From Pseudomonadota bacterium (GTDB lineage Bacteria > Pseudomonadota > Gammaproteobacteria > Burkholderiales > UBA9220): a stretch of 45,229 bases of DNA. Location of the stretch: contig JAJZVC010000023.1 of assembly GCA_021845865.1 (NCBI GenBank), positions 1 through 45,229 on the forward strand. Direction: 5' to 3'. The notes beneath the pieces are model-generated. The model was not told where the DNA came from. It did not search any database and saw only the letters and a list, made by a program, of their open reading frames with translations. The position numbers were made by a program, and so were the translations under genes. Below, piece after piece: positions 34,580-43,701 of the stretch. Numbering within the stretch: position 1 is the stretch's first letter; every line of letters begins with the position of its first letter.

Positions 34580-36046
34580 ATGACCGAACAAGAATTCAAC
34601 GCCCTGGCCCAGCAGGGCTACAACCGCATTCCCCTGGTCCTGGAGACCCTGGCGGACCTGGACACGCCCCTGTCCCTCTACCTCAAGCTGGCCAACCGGC
34701 CCTATTCCTATTTCCTCGAATCCGTCGTCGGCGGCGAGCGTTTCGGCCGTTACTCCTTCATCGGCCTGCCGGCGAAGAAGCGCATCGTGGTGCGTGGCAA
34801 GCAGGTGCGGGTGGAGGGGGACGGCGAGGTTTTCGAGGAGGCCGAGGTGGACGACCCCCTGGCCTTCGTCCAGGACTACGCCGCCCGCCTGAAAGTGGCC
34901 GTCCGTCCCGGCCAGCCCCGCTTCGCCGGCGGCCTGGCGGGCTACTTCGGCTACGACACCATCCGCTACATCGAGAAGAAGCTGGCCCATGCCGCCAAGC
35001 CCGATGTCCTCGGCACCCCGGACATCCTCCTGCTGCTGTCCGAGGAAGTGGCGGTGGTGGACAACCTGTCTGGCAAAATCTACCTCATCGTTTACGTCGA
35101 CCCCGCCGAGGCCGGCGCCTACGCCAAAGGGCAAGCCCGCCTGGAGGAACTGCGGGCGGTGCTGAAGCAGCCGGTGGAGGTGCCAGTGGTGCAGGCCAAG
35201 GCGAAACAGCAGGCCGTGTCCGAATTCGGCGAGGAAGCCTTCAAGGCGGCGGTGGAAAAAGCCAAGCGCTACATCTTCGACGGCGACATCATGCAGGTGG
35301 TGCTGGCCCAGCGCATGAGCCAGCCCTTCGACGCCTCGCCCCTGACCCTTTACCGCGCCTTGCGCAGCCTCAATCCCTCTCCCTACATGTTCTACTACGA
35401 CATGGGGGACCACCACGTGGTGGGCGCCTCGCCGGAAATCCTGGTGCGCCTGGAGGGGGACACCGTCACCGTGCGCCCCATCGCCGGCACCCGTCCCCGG
35501 GGAAAGAGCCGGGAGGAGGACGAGAACCTGGCGAAAGACCTGCTGGCGGACCCCAAGGAAATCGCCGAACACCTGATGCTGATGGACCTGGGGCGCAACG
35601 ACGCCGGCCGGGTGGCCCAGATCGGCTCGGTGAAGGTCACCGAGAAAATGGTGATCGAGCGCTATTCCCACGTGATGCACATCGTCTCCAACGTCGAGGC
35701 CAAGGTGAAGCCCAATGTCAGCGCCATGGACGTGCTGCGGGCCACCTTCCCCGCGGGCACCGTCAGCGGCGCGCCCAAGGTGCGGGCCATGGAAATCATT
35801 GACGAGCTGGAGCCCAGCAAGCGCGGCATCTACGCCGGCGCCGTGGGTTACCTGGGCTTCAACGGCGACATGGACGTGGCCATCGCCCTGCGCACCGCGG
35901 TAGTGAAGGACGGCACTCTCTACGTCCAGGCCGGGGCGGGCATCGTCGCCGATTCCGTGCCCCAGAGCGAATGGATCGAGACCCAGAACAAGGCCCGGGC
36001 CGTGCTGCGGGCGGCGGAAATGGCCCTGTCCGGGCTGGTGTCCTGA
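34580..36046 (+). CDS. trpE: Anthranilate synthase component I
   Basis: TrpE makes anthranilate from chorismate, using ammonia from TrpG, the first step of tryptophan synthesis. The 488-aa protein has the N-terminal feedback region ([24 protein letters not shown] in place of the usual LLES) and a chorismate-binding C-terminal domain with [36 protein letters not shown] and [18 protein letters not shown] 34580 has AAGGTG 7 nt upstream; GTG 34571 lies inside that site. It is separated from trpGDC by four unrelated genes. Confidence 0.95.
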   Translation: MTEQEFNALAQQGYNRIPLVLETLADLDTPLSLYLKLANRPYSYFLESVVGGERFGRYSFIGLPAKKRIVVRGKQVRVEGDGEVFEEAEVDDPLAFVQDYAARLKVAVRPGQPRFAGGLAGYFGYDTIRYIEKKLAHAAKPDVLGTPDILLLLSEEVAVVDNLSGKIYLIVYVDPAEAGAYAKGQARLEELRAVLKQPVEVPVVQAKAKQQAVSEFGEEAFKAAVEKAKRYIFDGDIMQVVLAQRMSQPFDASPLTLYRALRSLNPSPYMFYYDMGDHHVVGASPEILVRLEGDTVTVRPIAGTRPRGKSREEDENLAKDLLADPKEIAEHLMLMDLGRNDAGRVAQIGSVKVTEKMVIERYSHVMHIVSNVEAKVKPNVSAMDVLRATFPAGTVSGAPKVRAMEIIDELEPSKRGIYAGAVGYLGFNGDMDVAIALRTAVVKDGTLYVQAGAGIVADSVPQSEWIETQNKARAVLRAAEMALSGLVS

Positions 36047-36090
36047 GTTCTGCTAGAATGGGTTGAAAATCAACCCGTTCCGTGGCCCTC

Positions 36091-37155
36091 ATGCCTTCCC
36101 GCTTCTATACCGCCTTCGTCAACATCGCCTTCAGCGGCCTCATTCTCCTGGCGGCTTTCGCGGTGCTGCGGCCTTTCCTGCTCGCCATCCTGTGGGCGGC
36201 GGTCATCGCCGTGGCCACCTGGCCCCTCCACGTGCGCATCCGCGTCGCCCTCAAGGGCGACAACAACCGGGCGGCGATCTTGTCCACCCTGGTGATCGGC
36301 GTCGCCCTGGTGGCGCCCATGGCGGTGCTGCTGGTGCTGGTGGTGGCCGAGCTCAACGGCGTGGCCGCCTACCTGATCACCGCCGACAAGAACGGCGCGC
36401 CCGTGCCAGCTTGGCTCCCCATGCTGCCCGGCGCGGGGGAGTTGCTGGCCGGCAAGTGGAACCAGTACCTGGCGTCCCCCCACCAGATTTCCGGCCTGTT
36501 GCAGGAATGGATGTCGGCCAAGGTCAACTTGCTGCAGGAGGTGGTCAACGTGGTGCTGCTGTCCATCACCTCCCGCATGGCGACCCTGTTCTTCGCCCTG
36601 CTGGTGCTGTTCTTCATTTACCGCGATGGCGAGCGGCTGCTGGCCCGCATCAACCTGATCGGCGTCAAGTGGCTGCAAAAGCGCTGGCACTCCTACGCCC
36701 ACCACATTCCCCCCTCCCTGAGGGCGGCGGTGAACGGCCTGGTGATCGTGGGCCTCGGGGAGGCGGTGATTCTCAGCGCCCTCTACCAAGTGTTCGGCAT
36801 CCCGTCGGCGGTGCTGCTGGGGCTGGGGACGGCCCTGATCGCCTTCATCCCCATGGCGGCGCCCCTGGTGCTGGCCATCGTCGGTTTCCTGATGTTCGTC
36901 ACCGGTTCCCCGCTAGGGGGCATCTTCGTCTTTTCCGTCGGCACCGCCGTGGTGATGGCGGCGGATTACGTGGTGCGGCCGATGCTGATCCAGGGCTCGG
37001 CGGAGATTCATTTTCTCGCCGTGCTCTTCGGCATTCTCGGCGGCGTGGCCACCATGGGGGTGCTGGGGCTGATCCTCGGGCCGGTGATCCTGGTGCTGCT
37101 GATGGTGCTGTTCCGGGAGGCGTCGGTCAACGAATCGGCGGACATGGGGCTATAG
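36091..37155 (+). CDS. AI-2E family transporter (PerM/YdiK-like permease)
   Basis: A ~354-aa polytopic inner-membrane protein of the UPF0118/AI-2E family, with paired N-terminal helices, a central periplasmic-type segment, and a C-terminal group of helices containing GLGTALIAFIPMAAPLVLAI. Members include TqsA, PerM and Na+/H+ antiporter-like proteins, so the substrate cannot be stated. ATG 36091 is used; GTG 36082 is in frame upstream and neither has a clear ribosome site. A -10-like TAGAAT lies 36054-36059. It separates trpE from the rest of the trp genes. Confidence 0.85.
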   Translation: MPSRFYTAFVNIAFSGLILLAAFAVLRPFLLAILWAAVIAVATWPLHVRIRVALKGDNNRAAILSTLVIGVALVAPMAVLLVLVVAELNGVAAYLITADKNGAPVPAWLPMLPGAGELLAGKWNQYLASPHQISGLLQEWMSAKVNLLQEVVNVVLLSITSRMATLFFALLVLFFIYRDGERLLARINLIGVKWLQKRWHSYAHHIPPSLRAAVNGLVIVGLGEAVILSALYQVFGIPSAVLLGLGTALIAFIPMAAPLVLAIVGFLMFVTGSPLGGIFVFSVGTAVVMAADYVVRPMLIQGSAEIHFLAVLFGILGGVATMGVLGLILGPVILVLLMVLFREASVNESADMGL

Positions 37156-37177
37156 GGGCGGATTTATTGCGCCGGTT

Positions 37178-37208
37178 CTTAACCAGAGGGCGGGCGAGCG
37201 TGTAGAAT
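37178..37208 (+). promoter_or_regulatory. Candidate promoter of the yqjDEK-like trio
   Basis: TAGAAT (37203-37208) is preceded by a loose -35 (TTAACC or CTTAAC near 37178-37184, spacer 18-19 bp). About 35 nt of AT-rich leader with AGGAGA at 37241-37246 leads to the ATG at 37251. Confidence 0.35.
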
Positions 37209-37250
37209 CAAAACGTGGGTCGCATTAAACATATAACCTAGGAGAAAACC

Positions 37251-37577
37251 ATGAACACCGAACTGATGGATGTGGAAAGCGCCGTGACCAAGGACAAGCT
37301 GGTGGAAGACCTGCGCGTGGTGGTGGCCGATGCCGAGGAACTGCTGCGCGCCACCGCCGGCCAGGCGGGCGACAAGATCGCCGCCGCCCGGGAGCGCATC
37401 CAGGACAGCCTGGCTCACGCCAAGGTGCGCCTGGCCGCCGCCGAGGAGGCCATCGTCGAGAGGACCAAGCAGGCCGCCCGCGCCACCGACGAATACGTCC
37501 ACGAGAACCCCTGGAAAGCCGTGGGCATCGCCGCCTGCGTCGGCGTTATCGTCGGCATGCTGATCGGCCGGCGCTGA
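37251..37577 (+). CDS. DUF883 family protein (YqjD/ElaB-like)
   Basis: A 108-aa protein with a long amphipathic helical N-terminal region (about residues 10-80, DLRVVVADAEELLRATAG) and one C-terminal membrane helix with glycine spacing (VGIAACVGVIVGMLIGRR). These features define the DUF883 family; E. coli YqjD and ElaB are inner-membrane, stationary-phase proteins reported to bind ribosomes. Three nt separate it from a YqjE-like gene, as in the E. coli yqjCDEK group. A role in stationary phase or envelope stress is inference from homologues. Confidence 0.88.
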   Translation: MNTELMDVESAVTKDKLVEDLRVVVADAEELLRATAGQAGDKIAAARERIQDSLAHAKVRLAAAEEAIVERTKQAARATDEYVHENPWKAVGIAACVGVIVGMLIGRR

Positions 37578-37580
37578 TCC

Positions 37581-37961
37581 ATGGGGGAGCAGCACAGCGG
37601 CCTGATGGCCGCCCTGCGGCGGCTGACGGCGAACACCACGGTGGTGGTGGGGACCCGCCTCGAACTGCTCGCCAACGAAGTGGAAGAGGAAAAGCTTCGC
37701 TTGGCGCGGCTTTTTCTCCTCGGCGCCCTGGCGGTGCTGTTCTTCGGCATTACCGTCCTGCTCGCCACGGTGTTCGTGGTGGTGCTGTTCTGGGACAGCC
37801 ACCGGCTGGTGGTGCTGGGCGCCCTGGCGGCGCTGTTCCTGGCCTTGACCCTGCTGTCCGCACGCGCGCTGCGCAACGAGGCCGACAGCGGCTCGAAGCT
37901 CTTTTCCGCCAGCCTCGCCGAGCTGGAAAAAGACGGCGAGCGCCTCACTTCCGGCCTATGA
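37581..37961 (+). CDS. Phage-holin-family membrane protein (YqjE-like)
   Basis: A 126-aa inner-membrane protein of the YqjE/holin III-like family. An N-terminal cytoplasmic part (GTRLELLANEVEEEKLRLAR) is followed by two transmembrane helices (FLLGALAVLFFGITVLLATV and LVVLGALAALFLALTLLSAR) and a short charged C-terminus. Despite the family name, there are no phage genes nearby. It overlaps the next gene by 4 nt. Confidence 0.85.
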   Translation: MGEQHSGLMAALRRLTANTTVVVGTRLELLANEVEEEKLRLARLFLLGALAVLFFGITVLLATVFVVVLFWDSHRLVVLGALAALFLALTLLSARALRNEADSGSKLFSASLAELEKDGERLTSGL

Positions 37962-38251
37962 ACGAGCGCCTGATCGACATCCGCGTCCGCCGCGCCCGCC
38001 TGCAGGCCAAGATCGAGGCCCAGCGGGAGGCTTTGGGCATCATCACCGCCCGCTGGGAGAAACCCCTGGCCGTGGCCGGCGCCGGCCTCGCGGCCCTGCG
38101 CTTCGCCAAGGCCCACCCCGTCGCCATTGCCGGCGTGGGGGCGGCCCTGGTGTTCCGTTTTCGCGGTACCGTCGGCCTCCTCAAGGCCGGTTGGCGCCTC
38201 TGGCGCCTCTATCGCACCGCTCTCTCCTTTCCTGCCCAGTTCCGTCCCTGA
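37958..38251 (+). CDS. YqjK-like small protein
   Basis: A 97-aa basic protein with RARLQAKIEAQREALG near the N-terminus and a hydrophobic central stretch (AVAGAGLAALRFAKAHPVAI) that may contact the membrane. Size and position after YqjD- and YqjE-like genes match the YqjK family. ATG 37958 overlaps the upstream stop, so all three are likely made together. The function is unknown. Confidence 0.75.
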   Translation: MNERLIDIRVRRARLQAKIEAQREALGIITARWEKPLAVAGAGLAALRFAKAHPVAIAGVGAALVFRFRGTVGLLKAGWRLWRLYRTALSFPAQFRP

Positions 38252-38254
38252 TTC

Positions 38255-38281
38255 TTCACTTCGTGCGGGGGCGGGTATAAT
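38255..38281 (+). promoter_or_regulatory. Promoter upstream of trpG
   Basis: A perfect TATAAT (38276-38281) lies 30 bp before the trpG ATG. A -35-like TTCACT (38255-38260) leaves a short 15-bp spacer; TTCTTC at 38252-38257 would give 18 bp. It suggests trpGDC has its own promoter separate from trpE. Confidence 0.5.
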
Positions 38282-38310
38282 CACCCGGTTACCACGCCAC
38301 GAGGCGCATT

Positions 38311-38883
38311 ATGCTTTTGATGATCGACAACTACGACTCCTTCACCTACAACCTGGTGCAGTATTTCGGCGAGCTGGGGGAGGAAGTGAAGGTGGTCCGC
38401 AACGACGAGATCGACCTGGCGGGCGTCGCCGCCCTTAAGCCGGACCATATCGTCATTTCCCCCGGTCCCTGCACCCCCACCGAGGCGGGGGTCTCGGTGC
38501 CGGTGATCAAGGAATTCGCCGGCAAGGTGCCCCTCCTCGGCGTCTGCCTGGGCCACCAGAGCATCGGCCAGGCCTTCGGCGGCAAAATCATCCACGCCAA
38601 GCAGGTGATGCACGGCAAGACCTCCCTCATCCATCACAAGGACGAGGGGGTGTTCCGCGGCCTGCCCAACCCCTTCCAGGCCACCCGCTACCATTCCCTG
38701 GTGATCGAGCGGGAGACGATGCCCGACTGCCTGGAAATCACCGCCTGGACCGAGGACGGTGAAATCATGGGGGTGCGGCACAAGACCCTGGCGGTGGAAG
38801 GGGTGCAGTTCCATCCCGAATCCATTCTCACCGAGCACGGCCACGCCATGCTGGAGAATTTCCTCAAGGAGAAGCGGGCATGA
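38311..38883 (+). CDS. trpG: Anthranilate synthase component II (glutamine amidotransferase)
   Basis: TrpG hydrolyses glutamine and passes ammonia to TrpE; a 190-aa class I amidotransferase. The N-terminus is [19 protein letters not shown]. The nucleophilic Cys is in [17 protein letters not shown], and the His-Glu pair in [10 protein letters not shown]. In many bacteria the same protein also serves aminodeoxychorismate synthase (PabA). The stop overlaps the trpD start by 4 nt. Confidence 0.95.
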   Translation: MLLMIDNYDSFTYNLVQYFGELGEEVKVVRNDEIDLAGVAALKPDHIVISPGPCTPTEAGVSVPVIKEFAGKVPLLGVCLGHQSIGQAFGGKIIHAKQVMHGKTSLIHHKDEGVFRGLPNPFQATRYHSLVIERETMPDCLEITAWTEDGEIMGVRHKTLAVEGVQFHPESILTEHGHAMLENFLKEKRA

Positions 38884-39911
38884 TCACTCACCAGGCCGCC
38901 CTCAACATCCTCCTCGCCCGCCAGGACCTCGACCGCGAGGCGATGCTGTCCCTGATGCGCCAGATCATGGGCGGCGAACTGACTCCGGTGCAGATCGCCG
39001 GCCTCCTCATCGCCCTGCGCGCCAAGGGCGAGACGGTGACGGAAATCGCCGCCGCCGCGGAGGTGATGCGGGAATTGTCCACCAAGGTGCCGGTGGCGGG
39101 GGACGAACATCTGGTGGACACCTGCGGCACCGGCGGCGACGGCGCCCACACCTTCAACATTTCCACCGCTTCCGCCCTGGTGGCGGCGGCGGCGGGGGTG
39201 AAGGTGGCCAAGCACGGCGGGCGTTCAGTGTCCTCCACCTGCGGTTCCGCCGATGTGCTGGAGGGCCTGGGGGTCAACGTCAACCTGACGCCGGAGCAGG
39301 TGGCGCAAAGCATCGAGACCGTGGGGGTGGGCTTCATGTTCGCGCCCAACCACCACAGCGCCATGAAGTACTCCGCGCCGGTGCGGCGGGAGCTGGGGGT
39401 GCGCACCCTGTTCAACCTCCTCGGGCCTCTCACCAACCCCGCCGGGGCGAAGAACCAGGTCATGGGGGTTTACGCCAGGGAACTGGCGCTGCCCATCGCC
39501 CACGCTCTCAAGCAGCTCGGCGCCCGCCACGTGCTGGTGGTCCACGGCGGCGACGGCATGGACGAAATCACCATCACCACCGAAACCTATGTCGCCGAGC
39601 TGAAGGACGGCGGCATCATGGACTACGCCGTGGACCCGGAGGCCTTCGGCATGAAGCTGGGCTCCGTCGAGGAGCTCAAGGTCCACGACCCCGCGGAAGC
39701 CCAGGCCAAGCTGCTGGCGGTGCTGGACAACGCGCCGGGGGCGGGGCGGGACATCGTGGCCCTCAACGCCGGGGCGGCGATCTACGTCGGCGGCCTTGCC
39801 GACACCCTGGCGGCGGGGGTGGAGAAGGCCCTTCAGGCGCTGGCCAGCGGCGCGGCCAAGGCCAAGCTGCAAGCCCTGGCCGAATTCTCCAACCGCTTCA
39901 AGGTGGCGTGA
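38880..39911 (+). CDS. trpD: Anthranilate phosphoribosyltransferase
   Basis: TrpD joins anthranilate to PRPP, the second step of tryptophan synthesis. It is a 343-aa enzyme with the glycine-rich phosphate loop [46 protein letters not shown] and [15 protein letters not shown] 38880 overlaps trpG and the stop overlaps trpC by one base, so the three are coupled. Length is normal. Confidence 0.95.
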   Translation: MITHQAALNILLARQDLDREAMLSLMRQIMGGELTPVQIAGLLIALRAKGETVTEIAAAAEVMRELSTKVPVAGDEHLVDTCGTGGDGAHTFNISTASALVAAAAGVKVAKHGGRSVSSTCGSADVLEGLGVNVNLTPEQVAQSIETVGVGFMFAPNHHSAMKYSAPVRRELGVRTLFNLLGPLTNPAGAKNQVMGVYARELALPIAHALKQLGARHVLVVHGGDGMDEITITTETYVAELKDGGIMDYAVDPEAFGMKLGSVEELKVHDPAEAQAKLLAVLDNAPGAGRDIVALNAGAAIYVGGLADTLAAGVEKALQALASGAAKAKLQALAEFSNRFKVA

Positions 39912-40699
39912 TGTCGGATATCCTGAAAAAAATCCTGGCCGTGAAGGCCGAGGAAGTGGCGGCCGCCGTGGCGCGCAAGCCCCTGTCCACCGTGCGCGCC
40001 GAGGCCGAGCGCAACGTGCCGGCACGGGGCTTCGTGGCCGCGATCCGGCACAAGCTGGAGGCGGGCCGGCCGGCGGTGATCGCCGAAATCAAGAAGGCCA
40101 GCCCGAGCAAGGGCGTGATCCGGGAGAACTTCGACCCCGCCGCCATCGCCGAGAGCTACGCCATCCACGGCGCGGCCTGCCTGTCGGTGCTCACCGACGA
40201 GCAGTTCTTCCAGGGGAGCGAGGCCTACCTGCGCCGGGCCCGGGCGGCCTGCGGCCTGCCGGTGCTGCGCAAGGATTTCATGATCGACCCCTACCAGGTC
40301 TACGAGGCCCGGGCCATGGGGGCGGACTGCATCCTCCTCATCGTCGCGGCCCTGGACCTGGTTCAGATGCAGGAGCTGGAGGCGGTGGCGGAGGAGCTGG
40401 GGATGGGGGTGCTGGTGGAAACCCACGACGCCGCCGAACTGGACTTGGCCCTGCGGCTCAAGACCCCGCTGGTGGGCGTCAACAACCGCAACCTGCGCAC
40501 CTTCGAGGTGAGCCTCGCCAATACCCTGGACCTGCTGCCCCGGATGCCCAAGGACCGCATCGTGGTCACCGAAAGCGGCATTCTCAAGCCCGAGGACGTG
40601 GAACTGATGCGCCGGCACGAGGTGAACGCCTTCCTGGTGGGCGAGGCCTTCATGCGCGCCCCGGACCCGGGCGCGGCCCTGGCGGCGCTGTTCGCCTAA
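39911..40699 (+). CDS. trpC: Indole-3-glycerol phosphate synthase
   Basis: TrpC closes the indole ring of the tryptophan pathway. The 262-aa TIM-barrel protein has [75 protein letters not shown] and VTESGI, covering the family active-site residues. It is not fused to TrpF. The ATG overlaps the trpD stop. A GC-rich inverted repeat lies just after the stop. Confidence 0.95.
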   Translation: MSDILKKILAVKAEEVAAAVARKPLSTVRAEAERNVPARGFVAAIRHKLEAGRPAVIAEIKKASPSKGVIRENFDPAAIAESYAIHGAACLSVLTDEQFFQGSEAYLRRARAACGLPVLRKDFMIDPYQVYEARAMGADCILLIVAALDLVQMQELEAVAEELGMGVLVETHDAAELDLALRLKTPLVGVNNRNLRTFEVSLANTLDLLPRMPKDRIVVTESGILKPEDVELMRRHEVNAFLVGEAFMRAPDPGAALAALFA

Positions 40700-40702
40700 T
40701 GA

Positions 40703-40724
40703 CCCGCTGAAGAACCGCAGCGGG
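40703..40724 (+). terminator. GC-rich hairpin after trpC
   Basis: CCCGCTG (40703-40709) and CAGCGGG (40718-40724) form a 7-bp stem with an 8-base loop just past the trpC stop. No T-run follows, so it may act as a weak terminator or mRNA end-protecting structure. The remaining bases to 40770 are GC-rich and featureless. Confidence 0.4.
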
Positions 40725-40770
40725 CAGCCCCGGGCGCAAGGGGCCGCGCGGTAGGTTGTTCAGGGGTTCC

Positions 40771-41673
40771 CTAAAGGGTGGTGAGCACTTGGTTGCGGCC
40801 TTTTTCCTGGGCCGCCGCCAGGGTGTTCTCGGCCAGGTTCAACAGCTCGGTGGGGGAGTGGGGACGGTCCGTGGTGGCGGTGGCCGTCCCGCCGGACAGG
40901 GAGACGCGCCCCAGGGGCGAGTCGGCGTGGGGAATGCCCAGGTCGCCGATGCTCAGGCGCAGTTTTTCCGCCACCAGCCAGGCGCCTTCCCGGTCGGTTT
41001 CCGGCAGCAGGCAGGCGAATCCCCCCTCGCTGAAGCGCGCCAGCAGGTCGCCGGGGCGCGCCATTTCCCCCTTGAGTTCCCGGGCCACCATCCGCAGCAC
41101 CTCGTCGGCCATCAGGTCACCGTAGCGCAGGCGGTATTCCTCCAGGTAGTCCACTTCCAGGCGGACCAGGGACAGGGGGCGGCGATGGCGCAGGGCCCGC
41201 TGCCATTCGTGCTCCAGGGCATGTTCCACTTGCCGCCGGTTGGCGAGGCCGGTCAGTTCGTCCCGGTCGGTGAGGCTGTGGAGCTTTTCCCGGCAGCGCT
41301 GCCAAGCCAGCAGATGGCCGATGCGCAGGCGGGCCAGGTGGGGATCGATGGGCTTGGCGAGGAAATCCGCCGCGCCGCAAAGCAAGCCCCGCTCCGCCTC
41401 CGTTTCCTCGCCCAGGGCGGACAGCAGCAGGACGGGGATTTCCCGCGTGCGGGGATCGTCCCGCAGCCGCTGGCAGAGGGCGAAGCCGTCCATGTCGGTG
41501 AGCATCGCGTTGGCGACCACCAGATTGGGGGCCAGCTCCTGGGCGGCTTCGATGCCCTCTTCCCCGGAGAGGGCGGTGAACACTTCATAATCGGCCTGAA
41601 ACAAGTCGTTCAGCATTTCCACGTCGGCGGTCGCGTCATCCACGATCAGCAGGCTGGTGCGGCTTTCCGTCAC
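40771..41673 (-). CDS. Receiver-GGDEF protein, degenerate at both active sites
   Basis: A 300-aa response-regulator-like protein. The receiver (about residues 5-120) keeps the acidic pair D12/D13 and K107, but the phosphoacceptor Asp is Asn55 in NLVVANAMLTDMDG. The GGDEF domain (about 135-295) has SEGGF (215-219) in place of GGDEF and LEVDYLEEY in place of the usual DxDxFK, so cyclase activity is unlikely. The RxxD inhibitory site is intact (RPGD 206-209), exactly five residues before the signature. It therefore looks like a c-di-GMP-binding effector rather than an enzyme. It lies 19 nt after the pncB-like gene. Confidence 0.85.
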   Translation of the reverse strand: MTESRTSLLIVDDATADVEMLNDLFQADYEVFTALSGEEGIEAAQELAPNLVVANAMLTDMDGFALCQRLRDDPRTREIPVLLLSALGEETEAERGLLCGAADFLAKPIDPHLARLRIGHLLAWQRCREKLHSLTDRDELTGLANRRQVEHALEHEWQRALRHRRPLSLVRLEVDYLEEYRLRYGDLMADEVLRMVARELKGEMARPGDLLARFSEGGFACLLPETDREGAWLVAEKLRLSIGDLGIPHADSPLGRVSLSGGTATATTDRPHSPTELLNLAENTLAAAQEKGRNQVLTTL

Positions 41674-41692
41674 GGTTGGTTCCCTCTTCTGG

Positions 41693-43036
41693 TTACGGCT
41701 TCGAACCGGTGCTCAGTGCATCCGCTTCCTCCGCCAAGCGGCGCAGGGCGGGGGCGATGGTCACCGGATATTCTAGTCCTTTTTCCAGGCGGCGCAGGGG
41801 TTCTGGCAGAACGGCGAGCTGAGAAGCGGCATGGGCGCGGATTTCCTCCAGTGGCGGCGAGGGGGCGAGTCTCCTGCCGTCGGCCATGACCCGTTGCAGG
41901 AGAGGCTCCCCTTGCTGGCGGTCCCCCTCCACGGTCAGGGTGTCCCCGGCCATGCGCCCATCGGCGGCGAAGCGGCGATAGGCCTGCTTGCGCCCCGGCC
42001 AGGTGGCCTTGCCCTCGGAGCGCTTGCGCTTCGGCCTCCCGGCGTATTCCTGCAGCTTGTAGGCGCAGTTGAGATAGGGCTGGTCGGCGCAGGTGGCGAG
42101 GCGGGTGCCGATGCCGAAACCGCCGATGGGGGCGTCGGCCAGTTCTTCCAGGGCGTGCTCGTCCAGGTCGCCGCTGGCGAAAATGCCCACATCCGGCAGG
42201 CCGCCCGCGTCCAGGATGCGCCGCACCTTGCGGGCGTGGCCGGCGAGATCGCCGGAATCGAGACGCACCGAGCGGATGTTGACCCCCTGGGCCTTCAGGC
42301 CTGGCGCCAGCTCCACCACCTTGCGGGCGGCGGCCTCGGTGTCGAAGGTATCGATGAGGAAAGTGACGTTCCGGGGCAGGGACAGGGCGAAGTCGGCGAA
42401 GGCCCGCGCCTCGTCGCGGTGGGCGAGGATGAAGGAATGGGCCATGGTGCCGAAGGCGGGGATGCCGTAGCGCTGCTCCGCCAGGACGTTGGAACTGCCG
42501 GCGAAGCCCGCCAGATAGGCGGCCCGGGCCGCCGCCAGGCCGGCGTCGGCGCCGTGGGCGCGGCGCAGGCCGAACTCCACCAGCAGCTTGCCGGGGGCGG
42601 CGAGCACCGAACGGGCGGCCTTGGAGGCCACCATGGTCGGGTACTGGAGCAGGTTGATGAGGCGGGTTTCCACCAGCTGGGCTTCGGGCAGGGGGGCGAC
42701 GACCTGGAGAAGGGGTTCGTCGGGGAAGAACGCGGTGCCCTCGGGCAGGGCGCGGACTTCGCCGCGGAAGCGGAAATCCGCCACGTAGTCGAGAAAGCGG
42801 CGGTTGAAGCGGCCGCTGGCCTCCAGCCAGGCCACTTCCTCGGCGCTGAAGCGGGCGTTCTCGAGGAATTCCAGGGCCGATTCCAGCCCCGCCGCCAGGA
42901 GAAAGCCGCGGCACTCCGGCAGGCGCCGGGCGTAGAGTTCGAACACGGCGGTGCCGGTCATGCCGTGGTCCAGGTAGGCCTGGAGCATGGTCAGCTGGTA
43001 GAGGTCGGTGAGCAGCAGGCTGTCGGGGCAGCTCAT
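41693..43036 (-). CDS. pncB: Nicotinate phosphoribosyltransferase
   Basis: A 447-aa enzyme of the NAPRTase family, which makes nicotinate mononucleotide from nicotinate and PRPP in the Preiss-Handler NAD salvage route. Family stretches include LTDLYQLTMLQAYLDHGM at the start, GLRRAHGADAGLAAARAAYL, FGTMAHSFILAHRDEARAF and VRLDSGDLAGHARKVRRIL, and GGFGIGTRLATCADQPYLN. The start overlaps the stop of the nicotinamidase gene by 4 nt, so the two consecutive salvage enzymes are coupled. Confidence 0.92.
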   Translation of the reverse strand: MSCPDSLLLTDLYQLTMLQAYLDHGMTGTAVFELYARRLPECRGFLLAAGLESALEFLENARFSAEEVAWLEASGRFNRRFLDYVADFRFRGEVRALPEGTAFFPDEPLLQVVAPLPEAQLVETRLINLLQYPTMVASKAARSVLAAPGKLLVEFGLRRAHGADAGLAAARAAYLAGFAGSSNVLAEQRYGIPAFGTMAHSFILAHRDEARAFADFALSLPRNVTFLIDTFDTEAAARKVVELAPGLKAQGVNIRSVRLDSGDLAGHARKVRRILDAGGLPDVGIFASGDLDEHALEELADAPIGGFGIGTRLATCADQPYLNCAYKLQEYAGRPKRKRSEGKATWPGRKQAYRRFAADGRMAGDTLTVEGDRQQGEPLLQRVMADGRRLAPSPPLEEIRAHAASQLAVLPEPLRRLEKGLEYPVTIAPALRRLAEEADALSTGSKP

Positions 43037-43632
43037 GACAGCTCCGCCGTCGTCGCCAGCGCCGCGCCGTGGGCCGCCATCTTGGCCACGGCCCGCTCGC
43101 CGTCGCCGGGGTGGACGTCCACCGCCCGGATGGCGTCCGTCAGGACCACCACCCGGTAGCCCAGCCGGAGACCGTCCAGCACCGTGTTGAGGACGCAGTA
43201 GTCGGTGGCCAGGCCGCCGACGAAGAGGCGTTCAACTCCCTCCGCCCGCATCAGCCGGTCCAGGTCGGTGCCCTCGAAGCCGGAGTAGGAATCCTTGGCC
43301 GGATCGTGGCCCTTGCCGATCAGGGCGATGGGCAGGCCGGGGGGGAGCCGCAGGGCGGGGGCGAAATCCGCGCCGGGGCTGCCCGCCACGCAGTGGGGCG
43401 GCCAGGGCCCGCCCTGGGGGGCGAAGGAGCAATGGTCCGGCGGATGCCAATCCCGGGTGGCGTAGACCGGCAGCCCGCGCCCGGTGAAGAGGGCGATGCA
43501 GCGGTTGAGGGGAGGGACGACCCGGTTCCCCTCCGCCACGGCCAGGGCGCCGCCGGGCAGGAAGTCGTTCTGCACGTCCACCAGCACCAGGGCGTCGCCC
43601 GGTCCGGCAATCAGGGAGGCGTGGGTTTGCAT
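43033..43632 (-). CDS. pncA: Nicotinamidase (isochorismatase family)
   Basis: PncA deamidates nicotinamide to nicotinate. The 199-aa product has the catalytic Asp in LVLVDVQNDFLPGGAL, the metal-binding segment TRDWHPPDHCSF, a conserved Lys in IGKGHDPAKDSYSGF and the catalytic Cys in GLATDYCVLNTVLDG. Length and motifs are canonical. It overlaps pncB, which uses its product. The upstream 70 nt to the GATase-like gene show no clear promoter. Confidence 0.94.
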   Translation of the reverse strand: MQTHASLIAGPGDALVLVDVQNDFLPGGALAVAEGNRVVPPLNRCIALFTGRGLPVYATRDWHPPDHCSFAPQGGPWPPHCVAGSPGADFAPALRLPPGLPIALIGKGHDPAKDSYSGFEGTDLDRLMRAEGVERLFVGGLATDYCVLNTVLDGLRLGYRVVVLTDAIRAVDVHPGDGERAVAKMAAHGAALATTAELS

Positions 43633-43701
43633 GGCTGCCTTTAGGCCTATGTTCGGCTCTTGGAATCGACGGCCGGTCCCTGAATCAGGCGGGTTGCCGC
43701 G

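Noticed and set aside
37581-37961. Prophage remnant suggested by the holin-like family name
   Set aside because: The gene lies in a YqjD-YqjE-YqjK-like trio with normal composition and no other phage genes.
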